Source: Dehalococcoidia bacterium (lineage in GTDB: Bacteria; Chloroflexota; Dehalococcoidia; Lucifugimonadales; JAGWBF01). Taken from it: 5,654 nucleotides of DNA. The notes below the pieces were generated by a model. The model was not told the origin of the DNA. It made no database searches and was given only the letters and a program-made list of their open reading frames with translations. Both the position numbers and the translations under genes were made by a program. Position 1 is the stretch's first letter. Each line of letters starts with the position of its first letter. Shown here in pieces: positions 1-5,137 of the stretch. The stretch spans positions 1 through 5,654 of the forward strand of contig JAGWBG010000125.1 in NCBI GenBank assembly GCA_021296015.1. Direction: 5' to 3'.

Positions 1-53
1 GTTAATGCTCCAATTCATAGACCAACCCTATCCAAATGAAACGATTATCGTGG

Positions 54-59
54 TACTAT
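54..59 (+). promoter_or_regulatory. Possible extended -10 box for the radical SAM gene
   Basis: TACTAT is preceded by TGG (51-53), giving a TGnTAnnnT extended -10 layout. It matches TATAAT at four of six positions. No convincing -35 hexamer lies 16-18 nt upstream, so this is only a candidate. A start near position 66 would give a leader of about 75 nt that includes the hairpin at 94-119. Confidence 0.25.
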
Positions 60-93
60 ACGGGATAACTTCCTTTCAGGTTAATTGTATGGT

Positions 94-119
94 TCTGTCC
101 GATAGACTGATCGGATAGA
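94..119 (+). promoter_or_regulatory. Leader hairpin upstream of the radical SAM gene
   Basis: TCTGTCCGAT (94-103) pairs with ATCGGATAGA (110-119) in a 10-bp stem with one G-U pair and a 6-nt loop. The heptamer GATAGAC also occurs twice in direct orientation (101-107 and 114-120). The structure ends 11 nt before the Shine-Dalgarno site, so it does not occlude it directly. It could be an RNA leader element or a protein-binding dyad in DNA; no T-run follows, so it is not a standard terminator. The pairing is seen directly, the function is inferred. Confidence 0.4.
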
Positions 120-141
120 CGTGATAAGCAGGGAGGTTTAG

Positions 142-1674
142 GTGAAGGTTCAACGAGTCGCATTCATAAGCGCTGAGTTGCCTTACTGGAACCTTGTAAC
201 GCACGCTGTCTTTCCGGAATACGGCATGCCGCTTGTGGCCACAATAGTGAGGGACGCCGGATACGACGTGGACGTGTTCGTGGAGCACATTGGCCCCATC
301 GACTGGGACCGGGTATTCGCCGCCGACGTGGTCTGCTTCCACGCGTTCAGTTCCACCATGCCGACGACCATAGATTACATAAACAAGATCAAGGATGCCC
401 GGCCCGACATGCCCATCGTTCTTGGAGGCACCCACGCTTCCGTGATGGTGGAGGACTCGCTCCAGTACTGCGATGTGGTGGTACGCCAGGAGGGCGACGA
501 AAGCCTCCCCGAGGTCCTGGAACGGTGGAGACACGACGAGAGTTTGGACGGCGTCCTGGGAGTCTCCTACTGGGACAAGGGGTTAATGAGGCACAACCAG
601 GGCCGGCCATTCGTCCAGGAGTTCGAAACCATACCGGACCTGGAGCTCATCAACGGTTACATGGACTGGCCGAGATGGAAGCTGCTTTGGAACCTCCGGA
701 TGCGCTGGCAGGTGCTCCAGACAAGCCGTGGCTGCCCCTATGACTGTTCCTTCTGCATTGCCCCCAGAGAGCTGGGCCGGGGATACCGAGTGCGGAGCAT
801 CGATGCAGTCATTGACGACATCAAGTACCAGCAAAGCCTGAACGGGACCAAGTATTTCTTCATGGTGGACAACCACTTCACCGTGAAGCGGGACCGGACC
901 AAGGAGCTTCTACGTAGAATCATCGACGAGGGGATTCAATGGTACGGGTTATGCTTCACCAGGGTTGAGGTGGCACGCGACGAGGAGACCCTGGCTCTCC
1001 TCAAACAGGCCCAGATAAACACCCTGTACATTGGACTGGAGTCCTTTGACAACCGAGTGTTGAAGCTCCTCAACAAGCAGCAGAACAACGAAAGCATGAA
1101 GCAGTCCCTGGCCAAGATAAAGAAGCACAATCTCAGGGTGCTGGGGTCGTTTGTCCTGGGTTCGGACGACGACGATGTCCAGAGCATCAGGTCCACCATA
1201 GATGCTGCCATAGAGGCGGACGTGGACTATGTGGCCTTGTTCCCCTTAAGCGGGTACCCGGAGGAGAACGCTCCAACCATACCCCTCCACCGCTTCCTGC
1301 TTCCCACATGGGACAGGCTGGACGGCACGTTTGTCATATTCTTCCCCAAGAATATGAAGCCATCCACGTTGCAGAAGGAAATCAATAAGGCATACAAGAA
1401 GTTCTACGGTCCCAAGCAGATACTGCGCCGGTTCCTCCAGCGGGACTTCTTTGCGGCCACCAAGAGGATGGCCTACTACTACTGGGTATGGGAGATTCGC
1501 AAGAGCACGTCCAAGTGGGCCAAGTACCTGGAAAGCATCGAGGCCCCGTACTACGACGAGAACGAGCAGCTAATCGAGGAGAGGCTGCCTGCTGAGGGTA
1601 TTCACCCGGCCAAGTATCCGGGAAACTCCCGGAGCGCCGGAGTGGAGTGGGCTACCATCGGCGCTTCGCGCTAG
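142..1674 (+). CDS. B12-binding-domain radical SAM protein, substrate unknown
   Basis: This 510-residue protein has the two-part architecture of cobalamin-dependent radical SAM enzymes. Residues 1 to about 130 resemble the B12-binding fold, with PIVLGGTHAS at 91-100 and VVVRQEGDESLPEVLE at 112-127, both typical of that domain. As in much of this class, no DxHxxG cobalamin-ligand motif is visible. The radical SAM core begins with SRGCPYDCSFC; Cys198, Cys202 and Cys205 form the CxxxCxxC site for the 4Fe-4S cluster. Further family hallmarks are MVDNHF (241-246), YIGLESFDNRVLKLLNK (296-312) and VLGSFVLGSDDDD (333-345). The last 110 residues or so are rich in basic and aromatic residues and resemble the C-terminal region of DUF4070-like members, which I did not identify further. 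The GTG start is well fixed: GGGAGG at 131-136 is 5 nt upstream, and an in-frame TAG directly abuts the start. Relatives methylate or rearrange lipids, pigments or antibiotics; no partner gene here points to a substrate. Class call is confident, reaction unknown. Confidence 0.93.
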   Translation: MKVQRVAFISAELPYWNLVTHAVFPEYGMPLVATIVRDAGYDVDVFVEHIGPIDWDRVFAADVVCFHAFSSTMPTTIDYINKIKDARPDMPIVLGGTHASVMVEDSLQYCDVVVRQEGDESLPEVLERWRHDESLDGVLGVSYWDKGLMRHNQGRPFVQEFETIPDLELINGYMDWPRWKLLWNLRMRWQVLQTSRGCPYDCSFCIAPRELGRGYRVRSIDAVIDDIKYQQSLNGTKYFFMVDNHFTVKRDRTKELLRRIIDEGIQWYGLCFTRVEVARDEETLALLKQAQINTLYIGLESFDNRVLKLLNKQQNNESMKQSLAKIKKHNLRVLGSFVLGSDDDDVQSIRSTIDAAIEADVDYVALFPLSGYPEENAPTIPLHRFLLPTWDRLDGTFVIFFPKNMKPSTLQKEINKAYKKFYGPKQILRRFLQRDFFAATKRMAYYYWVWEIRKSTSKWAKYLESIEAPYYDENEQLIEERLPAEGIHPAKYPGNSRSAGVEWATIGASR

Positions 1675-1710
1675 GGAAACTTTTGTGTAATCCCCTCTCC
1701 TTCTGGAGAC
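1675..1710 (-). repeat. Degenerate copy of the GAGAGGG intergenic repeat
   Basis: Read on the minus strand, this segment (GGAGAGGGGATTACACAAAA then GTTTCCC) aligns with the right half of the copy at 3644-3690 (AGGGAGAGGGAGTATTGCAA then AGGTCCC). It lacks the CCCTCACCCCAA arm seen in better copies. A 5-bp hairpin, TCTCC/GGAGA (1696-1700 with 1705-1709), remains at its core. It starts directly after the stop codon of the radical SAM gene. Confidence 0.5.
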
Positions 1711-1715
1711 CTTTT
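1696..1715 (+). terminator. Weak candidate terminator after the radical SAM gene
   Basis: TCTCC (1696-1700), a TTCT loop and GGAGA (1705-1709) form a short stem that is followed by CCTTTT. The stem is only 5 bp and the T-run is four bases, so it would be weak. It lies 21 nt past the stop codon, which suits a terminator. The stronger hairpins at 1728-1748 and 1774-1794 could contribute as well. Confidence 0.3.
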
Positions 1716-1723
1716 CACAATCA

Positions 1724-1798
1724 GTAGGGGCGACCCTTGTGGTCGCCCTTGGGTGTTGTTCCATCGGCGACCAGGGCAGCCACGAGGGCTGCCCCTAC
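1724..1798. repeat. Double-hairpin REP/BIME-like element with inverted ends
   Basis: The element starts with GTAGGGGC (1724-1731) and ends with its exact reverse complement GCCCCTAC (1791-1798). Inside are two perfect 8-bp hairpins with 5-nt loops: GGGCGACC/GGTCGCCC (1728-1735 with 1741-1748) and GGGCAGCC/GGCTGCCC (1774-1781 with 1787-1794). A further GGCGACC at 1766-1772 could pair with GGTCGCC at 1741-1747 instead. Two facing palindromes in a gene gap are the layout of REP doublets (BIMEs) or of a very small MITE. It sits between convergent genes, where it could also stop transcription from both sides. Structure is certain; membership in a dispersed family is inferred. Confidence 0.7.
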
Positions 1799-1862
1799 GA
1801 ACGGGATGCCCTGCGGGAGAGGATTCGGGCCAGCCAAGTCTCATGGCATTCCGGTTATGCAA

Positions 1863-1894
1863 CGCTCTCTTCTGAGAGAGGGTTGGGGTGAGGG
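1863..1894 (-). repeat. Intergenic palindromic repeat, GGTTGGGGTGAGGG type
   Basis: CTCTCT (1865-1870) pairs with AGAGAG (1875-1880) around a TCTG loop, followed by GGTTGGGGTGAGGG. The reverse complement of that tail matches the arm CCCTCACCCCAATCC at 3644-3658 with one change. A partial match, GGGAGAGGATTCGGG at 1815-1829, may be a decayed further copy in the same orientation. Confidence 0.7.
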
Positions 1895-1985
1895 CGGCCC
1901 TCAGCTTTAGAAAGCACACTGTATACCGGTCTGCGCCAGCATGACGAAAGTTATGAGATCGCTTGGTTACAGCACTTCACCGTAT

Positions 1986-2345
1986 TCAGACCGGCCTCGC
2001 CCGGTATTGGGCTGGCAGCAGTTGTTGGCCGATCGGGTCAACAGCCAAGTTGAAAATCTCTAGTGTCGTTGCTCCTAAGAGCGCTTCTTCTTCAGGGCCA
2101 AAGATTACGGGGCAAGGGAATTCCCGCCCGTCAATAGCGAACCTGGCTATTCCGTAGCCGTATTCCACTTCCCGCCCGTCGGCAAGAGAGTACGACAATC
2201 TCTCATGGGCGGCCAAACCGAGTCGAGACAGCAATGACTCTGGGACCATCGAGTGAATCGAGCCGGTGTCCACCATGGCTGACAGCGGCGCCAAGTCACC
2301 TCCAGCGGGATGGCCTATCCCAATCTCAACCGTAAACGTTCCCAT
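1986..2345 (-). CDS. Retropepsin-like (clan AA) aspartic protease family protein
   Basis: This 119-residue protein has the layout of single-domain retroviral-type aspartic proteases. AMVDTGSIHSMVP (23-35) holds the catalytic Asp26-Thr27-Gly28 triad in its usual setting of a hydrophobic strand before DTG and a small residue after it. EALLGATTLEIFNLAVDP (87-104) matches the hydrophobic-hydrophobic-Gly psi-loop motif near the C-terminus. Such proteins act as homodimers, each chain giving one Asp. There is no signal peptide or membrane segment, so it is probably cytosolic. The ATG at 2345 is preceded by AAGGGA (2353-2358) about 7 nt upstream, a modest ribosome site. It is convergent with the radical SAM gene, and a perfect TATAAT lies 47 nt upstream of the start, suggesting its own promoter. 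The substrate is unknown; bacterial members are little characterised and activity is not certain. Confidence 0.82.
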   Translation of the reverse strand: MGTFTVEIGIGHPAGGDLAPLSAMVDTGSIHSMVPESLLSRLGLAAHERLSYSLADGREVEYGYGIARFAIDGREFPCPVIFGPEEEALLGATTLEIFNLAVDPIGQQLLPAQYRARPV

Positions 2346-2352
2346 GTCGAAT

Positions 2353-2392
2353 TCCCTTATCTGCCGGTAGGCCGTATTCCCCGTCCCTTATC
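2353..2392 (-). repeat. Pair of GATAAGGGA direct repeats, possible operator
   Basis: GATAAGGGA occurs twice on the minus strand, at 2384-2392 and 2353-2361. Their starts are 31 bp apart, close to three helical turns. The first touches the -10 box and the second includes the ribosome-binding site of the protease gene. This placement would suit a repressor site, but two copies of a 9-mer are thin evidence. Confidence 0.3.
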
Positions 2393-2398
2393 ATTATA
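2393..2398 (-). promoter_or_regulatory. Perfect TATAAT -10 box for the protease gene
   Basis: On the minus strand this reads TATAAT, identical to the sigma-70-type consensus. The hexamer 17 nt upstream is CCACAG, a poor -35; TTGCAA at 2410-2415 is too close (11-nt spacer). Transcription would start near 2386, giving a leader of about 40 nt. The repeat GATAAGGGA directly abuts the box on its downstream side. A regulator might compensate for the missing -35. Confidence 0.45.
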
Positions 2399-2437
2399 CG
2401 AGAGACATATTGCAACTGTGGGAGACCGCCGTCGTAT

Positions 2438-3613
2438 CTAGGCCGGATCGGGCTCCCATCCCCAGGGCCTGGGCCCCCACTCTGGCTCGAACACTTCTCC
2501 TCGTTTCACCGTGAGGGCAGGCACGAGGCACTTGTCCACCTTGAGGGGCGCCCGGAGGATGTCGTACACCACCCAGTCGCCGTCCCTCTCTTCCAGGACT
2601 GAGATGTCCGCCTGCATTCCGACCTTGAGGCTGCCAATTCGGTCCTGCTCACCGACGGCTTTAGCCGGGTTCTCTGTGCACATAGTGACCACGTCCTCGA
2701 AGCTGAACCCCAGCCCCATGAAGCGGGTCATCATCTCGGTCATGGAGTGGACCGTGTTGACCCGTCCCGGGACGGTAATGTCCGTGCTGATGCAGTGGGG
2801 CAGCAGTCCTTGGTCGACGATACGGCGGCCCACGTCGAAGGAGAAGTTCATGCGACCGTGGGCGGTGTCCAGCCACACTCCCCGGTCGGCGGCGTCCTTG
2901 GCCTCGGGGACCAGCTTGTTGTTGGCGTCCAGCACTCCTCCAGGGTTGGCTGTGAAGTAGTGAGTCAGTATGTCCCCCTCGTCCATGATGGGAAGAAGCT
3001 CCCTTATGACGGTGGGGTCGTAGCGCTTTTCGGTGTCCCCTATGTGGACCATCAGCTTGATGCCGCTCTCACGGGCCGCCCGCTTGGCCAGCCTTGGCAT
3101 CTCCATGCCGAATATTTCCAGCGCTGGAGAGACCATCCTGGCCTTGATTCCCCGGACCAAGCCCTGATGCTCCTCACAGGCTTGGAGTGTGCCGTCCAGG
3201 TCAATGCTCCGCTCGGCGATGATGTCCGGCATGGTGGACAGCCCCGTCTGGCAGATGTGCATAAACGGGAGTATTTCCGTGTGGCAATTGGGGATGATGT
3301 GGGCAGGGAATGCGCGGAAGTTGGCGCATCCGGAGCTGCCCGCATCCACCAAAGTCGTTACGCCCGAGTGGACTCCGGCCGTGTCAGGATTGAGGCCATT
3401 GGCCGTGATTCCTCCAAAGACGTGGGCGTGGAGGTCTATCATGCCGGGGATGACCAACTTGCCGGGGACGTCGATGGTGCGTTTCGCGCCTTCGGTGGGC
3501 AGGTCGGGGCCGATAGCCTCGATTTTGCCGCCGGTGACGGCAATGTCCGCCGGTCCGTTGAGTCCCTGGGATGGGTCTACGACCTTGCCGCCCCGTATGA
3601 GCAAATCAGGCAT
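2438..3613 (-). CDS. Amidohydrolase-superfamily metallohydrolase, Atu3266/EF0837-like
   Basis: This 391-residue enzyme is a complete amidohydrolase-superfamily member. A small beta-sandwich is formed by both ends (LLIRGGKVVDPSQG, 4-17; IGSLKVGMQADISVLE, 326-341). The expected metal ligands are present in order: His62 and His64 in IDLHAH, Lys157 in GIKARMV as the likely carboxylated bridging lysine, His190 in LMVHIGD, His218 in LTHYF and Asp278 in CISTDIT. LDTAHGRMNFSF (248-259) and the ISTD segment resemble the group often labelled dihydroorotase or deacetylase. In that group Atu3266 is known to cleave acetyl-(R)-mandelate, and true dihydroorotase activity is not expected. No pyrimidine-synthesis gene is nearby. 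The ATG at 3613 has AGGAGG (3620-3625) 6 nt upstream. It lies 107 nt downstream of the CoA-transferase gene on the same strand and may be co-transcribed with it. The hydrolysed bond is probably an amide or ester; the substrate is unknown. Confidence 0.9.
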   Translation of the reverse strand: MPDLLIRGGKVVDPSQGLNGPADIAVTGGKIEAIGPDLPTEGAKRTIDVPGKLVIPGMIDLHAHVFGGITANGLNPDTAGVHSGVTTLVDAGSSGCANFRAFPAHIIPNCHTEILPFMHICQTGLSTMPDIIAERSIDLDGTLQACEEHQGLVRGIKARMVSPALEIFGMEMPRLAKRAARESGIKLMVHIGDTEKRYDPTVIRELLPIMDEGDILTHYFTANPGGVLDANNKLVPEAKDAADRGVWLDTAHGRMNFSFDVGRRIVDQGLLPHCISTDITVPGRVNTVHSMTEMMTRFMGLGFSFEDVVTMCTENPAKAVGEQDRIGSLKVGMQADISVLEERDGDWVVYDILRAPLKVDKCLVPALTVKRGEVFEPEWGPRPWGWEPDPA

Positions 3614-3643
3614 GGGGAACCTCCTGCGTTGCAGTTGAAACTA

Positions 3644-3690
3644 CCCTCACCCCAATCCTCTCCCAGAGGGAGAGGGAGTATTGCAAAGGT
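3644..3690 (+). repeat. Best-preserved copy of the intergenic palindromic repeat
   Basis: The arm CCCTCACCCCAAT (3644-3656) is followed by a perfect 8-bp stem, CCTCTCCC (3657-3664) with GGGAGAGG (3668-3675), around a 3-nt AGA loop. A less conserved tail with TTGCAAAGGTCCC (3681-3693) shares words with the copies near 1675 and 1863. It sits between the CoA-transferase and amidohydrolase genes. No T-run follows on the minus strand, so it is not a standard terminator, but a hairpin here could attenuate or protect a shared transcript. Confidence 0.75.
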
Positions 3691-3720
3691 CCCGTCGAGG
3701 GCTAGGGGGCATGGGATGGG

Positions 3721-4908
3721 TTATCCTATGACTTCCGCCGCCCTTAGCTCGTCCAACTTGTCCTGGGAGAAGTCCAGCAGGTCCGAGAGCACCTCGTCGG
3801 TGTGTTCTCCCGGCATGGGAGTCGAGCCGACCACAGCGGGGGTGCGGCTAAAGTGCCAGAAGTCCCCCGACACGTAGATGCTGCCGGCTATGGGGTCAGG
3901 GACCTCGACCATAGCTCTCCGCTCCCAAGGGTGGGGGTCGTCGGCGGCTTGGGCGATGCTGTTCACGGGTGCGGCGGTGACGTCAGACTTGGTCCAATGG
4001 TCAACCGCTTCCTTGATGGTCATCTTGGCGTGCATGTCGTTGACCGCGTCGTTAATTGTGGAGGCGTTCTCGATTCTCCGGTGTCGTTCTGTGAATCTGT
4101 CGTCCTCCATCCACTCGGGTCTGCCGAGGGCGTTGCACACCCTGGGCCACTGGTGCTGGTCACCCGTGGACAGCAGTATCCACCCGTCCTTGCATTGGTA
4201 AGCGCCGTTGGGAGCGGGTTGCACGCCGTCCCCGCGCCTGGGCTCACCGGCCCCTCCGACGTATGCGGTGACGGGAATCTCGGTGTAGCTGTAGCCGGTG
4301 TCCGCGAGGCATACGTCGATGGTCTGGCCCTTGCCGGATATATCACGTTCGCGGAGAGCGGCCAAAGCGCCGATAGCGGCGTGGATGGCCGTGGTGCGGT
4401 CTATGATGGGCACTCCAGCCCGAATAGGCGGCATGCCTTCGTTGCCTGTCACCATCATTACCCCCGACACGGCCTGCCCCACAGGGTCGTAGCCGATTTT
4501 GTCCTTGTAGGGCCCGAACTGGCCGTAAGCGGATACGTTGACCATGATTATCCGGGGGTTCAACGTCTTCAAGGTCTCCCACCCGTAGCCCATCTTCTCG
4601 ATAGTGCCGGGCCGGAAGTTCTGCAGGAAGATGTCTGATTTCTTGATAAGCCCCTCGATGATTTCCCTGGAGCCCTCTTTCCGCATGTCTATGCAGAGGC
4701 TCTTCTTGCCGCTGTTGTATTGAACGAAGTAGGCGCTTTGACCGTTGGCGAAAGGCCCATGCGTCCTGGTCTCCTCCCCTCCGAGCCGTTCAACCTTGAT
4801 GACTTCCGCACCCAGCCTGGCCAGCACCTGGGCGCACCTGGGGCCTGCCTGGTGTCTGCCAAGGTCCAGAACTCTTACGCCTTCGAGGGGTGAGCTGACT
4901 TCCGCCAT
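3721..4908 (-). CDS. CaiB/BaiF family CoA-transferase
   Basis: This 395-residue protein is a full-length class III CoA-transferase, which moves CoA from one acyl-CoA to another carboxylic acid. Family signatures run in order: LEGVRVLDLGRHQAGPRCAQ (8-27), LGAEVIKVE (32-40), LQNFRPGTIEKMGYGWETL (95-113), VNVSAYGQFGPY (123-134), YDPVGQAVSG (140-149) and RAGVPIIDRTTAIHAAIGAL (163-182). Asp170 in the last block corresponds by position to the catalytic Asp of formyl-CoA transferase (Asp169), which forms the aspartyl-CoA intermediate. The C-terminus ends with the usual MPGEHTDEVLSDLL helix. The reading frame extends 24 residues further, but the ATG at 4908 is preferred: GGAGG (4916-4920) lies 7 nt upstream, the N-terminus then matches the family, and the longer form would overlap the promoter. 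Donor and acceptor cannot be read from sequence. It is divergent from the hydantoinase-like gene and upstream of the amidohydrolase. Confidence 0.94.
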   Translation of the reverse strand: MAEVSSPLEGVRVLDLGRHQAGPRCAQVLARLGAEVIKVERLGGEETRTHGPFANGQSAYFVQYNSGKKSLCIDMRKEGSREIIEGLIKKSDIFLQNFRPGTIEKMGYGWETLKTLNPRIIMVNVSAYGQFGPYKDKIGYDPVGQAVSGVMMVTGNEGMPPIRAGVPIIDRTTAIHAAIGALAALRERDISGKGQTIDVCLADTGYSYTEIPVTAYVGGAGEPRRGDGVQPAPNGAYQCKDGWILLSTGDQHQWPRVCNALGRPEWMEDDRFTERHRRIENASTINDAVNDMHAKMTIKEAVDHWTKSDVTAAPVNSIAQAADDPHPWERRAMVEVPDPIAGSIYVSGDFWHFSRTPAVVGSTPMPGEHTDEVLSDLLDFSQDKLDELRAAEVIG

Positions 4909-4942
4909 AGAGAAACCTCCGAACAAGTGGGTGATTCCGGTA

Positions 4943-4971
4943 ATTTTACGCCCACAGCTTTCAAAGGGCAA
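4943..4971 (-). promoter_or_regulatory. Sigma-70-type promoter for the CoA-transferase gene
   Basis: On the minus strand TTGCCC (4966-4971, -35) is followed by a 17-nt spacer and TAAAAT (4943-4948, -10). These match the consensus at four of six and five of six positions, with ideal spacing. Transcription would start near 4936, giving a leader of about 27 nt with the GGAGG site. The short CA run at 4970-4980 borders the -35. Confidence 0.55.
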
Positions 4972-4994
4972 CACACACACAACAAGCGTGATTG

Positions 4995-5034
4995 CCCCCT
5001 CGTCCTTGACGGGAGAGGGTTGGGCGTGAGGGTG
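4995..5034 (-). repeat. Intergenic palindromic repeat copy in the divergent promoter region
   Basis: GGGAGAGGGTTGGGCGTGAG (5011-5030) and the following GGTG match the complement of the arm at 3644-3664, with one C for G. The stem partner CCCTCGTCC (4997-5005) pairs imperfectly with GGGAGAGGG (5011-5019), with one mismatch and one G-U pair. It lies about 24 nt upstream of the CoA-transferase -35 and 31 nt upstream of the candidate -10 for the opposite gene. Confidence 0.65.
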
Positions 5035-5064
5035 AATAATCGAATGGCCCGCTTTCAGAGCCTA

Positions 5065-5073
5065 TGCTACACT
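5065..5073 (+). promoter_or_regulatory. Extended -10 promoter candidate for the hydantoinase-like gene
   Basis: TGCTACACT fits the extended -10 pattern TGnTAnAnT. No good -35 is visible (TGGCCC at the 17-nt position), which is tolerated by extended -10 promoters. A start near 5080 would give a leader of about 58 nt that contains the GC-rich hairpin at 5100-5122. Confidence 0.4.
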
Positions 5074-5099
5074 CTCATGTAATCAGATTGGGCAGACCA

Positions 5100-5122
5100 C
5101 GGCGGCCGGGAACGGGCCGCCG
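5100..5122 (+). promoter_or_regulatory. GC-rich hairpin immediately before a Shine-Dalgarno site
   Basis: CGGCGGCC (5100-5107) pairs perfectly with GGCCGCCG (5115-5122) around a 7-nt loop, GGGAACG. The ribosome site TAGGAGG begins at 5124, only 1 nt after the stem. All stem pairs are G-C, so it should be stable. It could set translation efficiency or mRNA stability; no T-run follows, so it is not a terminator. Confidence 0.45.
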
Positions 5123-5137
5123 GTAGGAGGGAGTCTC

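Noticed and set aside
121..141. GTG-started 6-codon frame ending directly at the radical SAM start (TAG then GTG)
   Set aside because: No ribosome site precedes it and it contains the Shine-Dalgarno of the real gene; likely incidental.
1675..1985. Possible CRISPR array or small RNA gene in the repeat-rich gap
   Set aside because: The repeats are unequal, inverted and irregularly spaced, with no spacer pattern, and no recognisable RNA gene fold beyond simple hairpins was seen.
1926..1994. CCGGTCTG (1926-1933) and CAGACCGG (1987-1994), an inverted pair around the protease stop codon
   Set aside because: Only 8 bp with a 53-nt loop and no extension of pairing; expected by chance at this length.
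1963..2157. A 64-codon plus-strand frame overlapping the protease gene
   Set aside because: It is antisense to the better-supported protease and has no recognisable features.
2747..3877. A 376-codon plus-strand open frame opposite the amidohydrolase gene
   Set aside because: It lies antisense to a gene with full motif support, runs through the intergenic repeat, and shows no recognisable domain; long antisense frames are common in GC-rich genes.
3802..4638. A 278-codon plus-strand open frame opposite the CoA-transferase gene
   Set aside because: It is antisense to a clearly conserved gene, with no family motif in its translation.
4909..4980. A 24-residue N-terminal extension of the CoA-transferase
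   Set aside because: The extension has no family similarity and covers the promoter; the ATG at 4908 has a well-placed GGAGG.
4970..4980. Short CA dinucleotide run beside the CoA-transferase promoter
   Set aside because: Five or six units are too few to suggest phase variation in a bacterial promoter.
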